Shown here: positions 62,139 through 64,000 of the stretch, in pieces
Position numbering within the stretch: position 1 is the first letter of the stretch
Layout of the letters: the number at the start of each line of letters is the position of its first letter
From: JACRCT01 sp049841135
GTDB lineage: Bacteria > Myxococcota > Myxococcia > Myxococcales > UBA5297
Direction of reading: 5' to 3'
Assembly (NCBI GenBank): GCA_049841135.1
Contig: JASGHK010000008.1
Coordinates: 496,001-560,000, forward strand
Length of the DNA: 64,000 bases
The notes under the pieces: generated by a model
Seen by the model: the letters and a program-made list of their open reading frames with translations, nothing else
Database searches by the model: none
Told to the model about the DNA's origin: nothing
Made by a program: the position numbers and the translations under genes

Positions 62139-64000
62139 CGGTCGTCGCGCAGGTCGTCGAAGGTCTGGATCTTCCGGTCCGCTTCCCTGCGCTTCTCCTC
62201 TTCGAGCCGCTTCTCCTCGGCCTTGCGGCGCGCCTCCGCCTGCCGCTCCTCCTCGACCCTGCGCTGCGCCTCCTCTTCCTTCTTGATTCTCTCGGCTTCG
62301 GCCTTGCGCGCCTCGTCGTACTCGCGGGAGGCAGCGTCCTTCCCGTTCTTCTCGGCGGCCTTCATGGCGTCCTCGGCCGCCCTGCGCTTCTCCTCCGCCC
62401 TGCGCTCGGCCTCCGCCCCCCGCTCGTCCTCCAGGCGCTTCTTCTCGTCGAGCCTGCGCTGGCGCTCCTCTTCGGCCTTGGCCTTCCTCTCCTCCTCCGC
62501 CTTGCGCTTCTCCTCCGCCTTGCGCTCCGCCGCCGCCTTCCGCTCCTCCGCCAAGCGCTTCTTCTCGTCGAGCTTGCGCTGTCGGTCCTCTTCGGCCCTG
62601 GCCTTCTTCTCTTCCTCAGCCTTGCGCTTCTCCTCCGCCTTGCGCTCCGCCTCGGCCTTCCGCTCGTCCTCGGCTCTCCTCTTCTCGTCCGCCTTGGACT
62701 TCTTGTCGTCCTCCGCCTTGCGCTTCTCTTCCGCCTTGCGGTCCGCGTCCGCTTTCTTCTCGTCCTCGGCCCTCTTCTCGTCCTCAGCCCGCTTCTTCTC
62801 TTCCTCCATCTTGCGGTCCGCCTCGGCCTTCCTCTGCTTCTCCTCCTCGGCGCGCTTGTCGTCGGACTTGGCCTTGTCTTCCGGCTTCTTCGCCTCGGTC
62901 GTCACCGTGGCCGGCTTGCTCGGCTCGGGCGTCGGCTTCTTCTCCTCGATGCGGACGGTGGGCCGGGCCGGTTCGGCCGCCGGCTCGTCGGGGCCCCCTC
63001 CGACGATGGCCAGCACCGTCCCCACCACCGCCAGCACCGCCGCGCCCGCGTAGGTCACGTCCGCCGCGAGGGCCCAGTTGCGTCCCTCCTCGGCCCGTCG
63101 GGTCCAGATGGGATTGCCCTGCGGCGCGTCCTTGAGCGCCTTGAAGTTGTCGGAGAGCGTCTTGGCCTGGAAGCCCACCCCGGCACCCGCGCCGCCGGCC
63201 CCGGCCCCCAGACCGATGAGCAGGATCCCGGTGTGCCGCATCGTCCAGCCCGAGCTCTCGCTGACCGCACCCGGGACTCCCTTGGGAGGCTTGAGGTCGG
63301 TTCCCAGGACCTGTGCCAGGAACCGGGTCGCGGCCGGCTTGGACTCGCCCTCGTTCGGCAGGTTCTCAGCGAGGTAGCTGCGCTCCTTGCCGTCGGCGCC
63401 GCCGCGGGTCGCGACGACCTTCATCTCCTTGCCCTGGACCGTCACCGCGAGCGCCAGCACCTGATCGACGCCGAGCTCGACGGCGAGCGCCTTGAGCTTC
63501 TCGCCGCGGGCGGAGGTGTTGAGCGCAGCCTTGAGCGCGTCGACCTTCGGCTGGAGCGAGCCCTGCTTGAGGGTGCTCTCCAAGGTGAAGGTGTCGGCGA
63601 CGCCGGGGCCGCCCCGGAAGCGCTTCTGCACCCGCTGGTGGCCCGGTGCGACCAAGGTCAGGAAGTGCTCGCCGGCGGTGAGGTCCTTGACGGTGAGCGG
63701 CGAGACCCCGCGCAGGTCGCCGTCGATGAACACGAGCGCCGAGACCGGCTTGGTCTCCACCGCGTACTCGAGCCCGCCCTTCATCGCCAAGTCGGCGCGC
63801 TTGGACTTGATCTGCGCGATGAAGTCGGGCGCGAACAGGTTGGGGTCGAACACGGCGCGGCCGCCCGACGGGAGCATCAGCCCCAGCTCCGCCAGCGCTG
63901 CCTTGTTCTCGAGGTTCGCGAGCAGCGAGGCGACCCGCAGCGCCCAGGCGCCGATCATCTCGTCGAAGGCGGCCCCGGACAGGTCGGCGCCTTCATAGGC
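62135..64000 (-). CDS. PEGA-domain protein with long Lys/Glu/Ala/Arg coiled coil (5' end missing)
   Basis: The frame is open to base 64000, so at least 621 residues are present and the start is beyond the window. Visible: a ~160-residue N-terminal part with a PEGA-like beta module (V-F-I-D-G-D-L-R-G-V-S-P, H-F-L-T-L-V-A-P-G-H), then a helical region and two Gly-rich membrane segments (L-L-I-G-L-G-A-G-A-G-G-A-G-A-G and G-A-A-V-L-A-V-V-G-T-V). About 240 residues of highly charged repeats follow (A-E-E-K-R-K-A-E-E-E, K-A-E-A-E-R-K-A-E-E-K), a long coiled coil. It ends R-K-I-Q-T-F-D-D-L-R-D-D-R. Probably a periplasm-spanning or tethering protein. Confidence 0.8.
   Translation of the reverse strand, partial: AYEGADLSGAAFDEMIGAWALRVASLLANLENKAALAELGLMLPSGGRAVFDPNLFAPDFIAQIKSKRADLAMKGGLEYAVETKPVSALVFIDGDLRGVSPLTVKDLTAGEHFLTLVAPGHQRVQKRFRGGPGVADTFTLESTLKQGSLQPKVDALKAALNTSARGEKLKALAVELGVDQVLALAVTVQGKEMKVVATRGGADGKERSYLAENLPNEGESKPAATRFLAQVLGTDLKPPKGVPGAVSESSGWTMRHTGILLIGLGAGAGGAGAGVGFQAKTLSDNFKALKDAPQGNPIWTRRAEEGRNWALAADVTYAGAAVLAVVGTVLAIVGGGPDEPAAEPARPTVRIEEKKPTPEPSKPATVTTEAKKPEDKAKSDDKRAEEEKQRKAEADRKMEEEKKRAEDEKRAEDEKKADADRKAEEKRKAEDDKKSKADEKRRAEDERKAEAERKAEEKRKAEEEKKARAEEDRQRKLDEKKRLAEERKAAAERKAEEKRKAEEERKAKAEEERQRRLDEKKRLEDERGAEAERRAEEKRRAAEDAMKAAEKNGKDAASREYDEARKAEAERIKKEEEAQRRVEEERQAEARRKAEEKRLEEEKRREADRKIQTFDDLRDDR

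Overview
The window is high-GC DNA (roughly two thirds G+C by eye) with dense, short-gapped genes and many 4-bp ATGA stop/start overlaps. It looks like a chromosomal segment of a myxobacterium or close relative (Myxococcota, former Deltaproteobacteria). The signs are response regulators fused to PATAN/DUF4388 domains, a eukaryotic-type Ser/Thr kinase with an H-x-D-V-S-P-x-N catalytic loop and a PEGA-like tail, a matrixin protease ending in a MYXO-CTERM-like tail, Cys-rich lipoproteins, PEGA-type surface proteins and a -24/-12 (sigma-54) promoter. I cannot name a genus. No prophage, insertion sequence, rRNA operon or CRISPR array is visible.

Layout. 0-5 kb: three PATAN or receiver-domain signalling proteins, then a 330-bp spacer with a 30-bp perfect palindrome that resembles a ParB parS site. 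5-16.7 kb: a DUF4476 secreted protein, dapF, a Cys-rich lipoprotein, the wreck of a small membrane-protein gene, two paralogous PEGA-like exported proteins, and two large surface lipoproteins, the second behind a sigma-54 promoter. 16.7-26.4 kb: housekeeping and signalling genes (prs, spoVG, tdk, a sensor kinase, an M16 peptidase, a TPR lipoprotein, pyrimidine-nucleoside phosphorylase, a zinc-ribbon/receiver protein). 26.4-26.7 kb: a HesB-like gene with an in-frame UGA at its conserved Cys followed by a SECIS-like hairpin, a probable selenoprotein. 26.9-35 kb: an aminotransferase, a MauE/rhodanese pair, a nucleotide-sugar dehydrogenase/heparinase pair and a Ser/Thr kinase. 35-42.2 kb: a LOG protein, a hydantoinase-family enzyme coupled to a PhnD-like lipoprotein, a matrixin protease pair and a CPBP protease. 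42.2-42.7 kb: tRNA-Gln(CTG) and two identical tRNA-Glu(CTC) genes, each Glu gene with its own terminator. 42.7-51.4 kb: a uracil-DNA glycosylase, a UshA-like nucleotidase, an MFS carrier, a FliK-like orphan and a TetR/ABC-exporter cluster. 51.5-53.6 kb: a three-gene overlapping operon (TPR membrane protein, 68-residue peptide, radical SAM/SPASM enzyme) that looks like a peptide-modification cassette. 53.6-55.1 kb: a stand-alone Cse2/CasB-like protein paired with a ParB-N-domain protein. 55-64 kb: a MaoC hydratase, a PATAN regulator, a methyltransferase, a membrane glycosyltransferase, ddl and a PEGA/coiled-coil protein that runs off the end.

Sequence quality matters here. Nine otherwise normal genes each contain exactly one extra base. 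In seven of the nine the extra base sits inside AGAT(C/G), turning it into AGANT(C/G). I treat these genes as intact genes carrying a systematic error (or an unexplained site-specific insertion), not as pseudogenes, and give the repaired reading in each entry.
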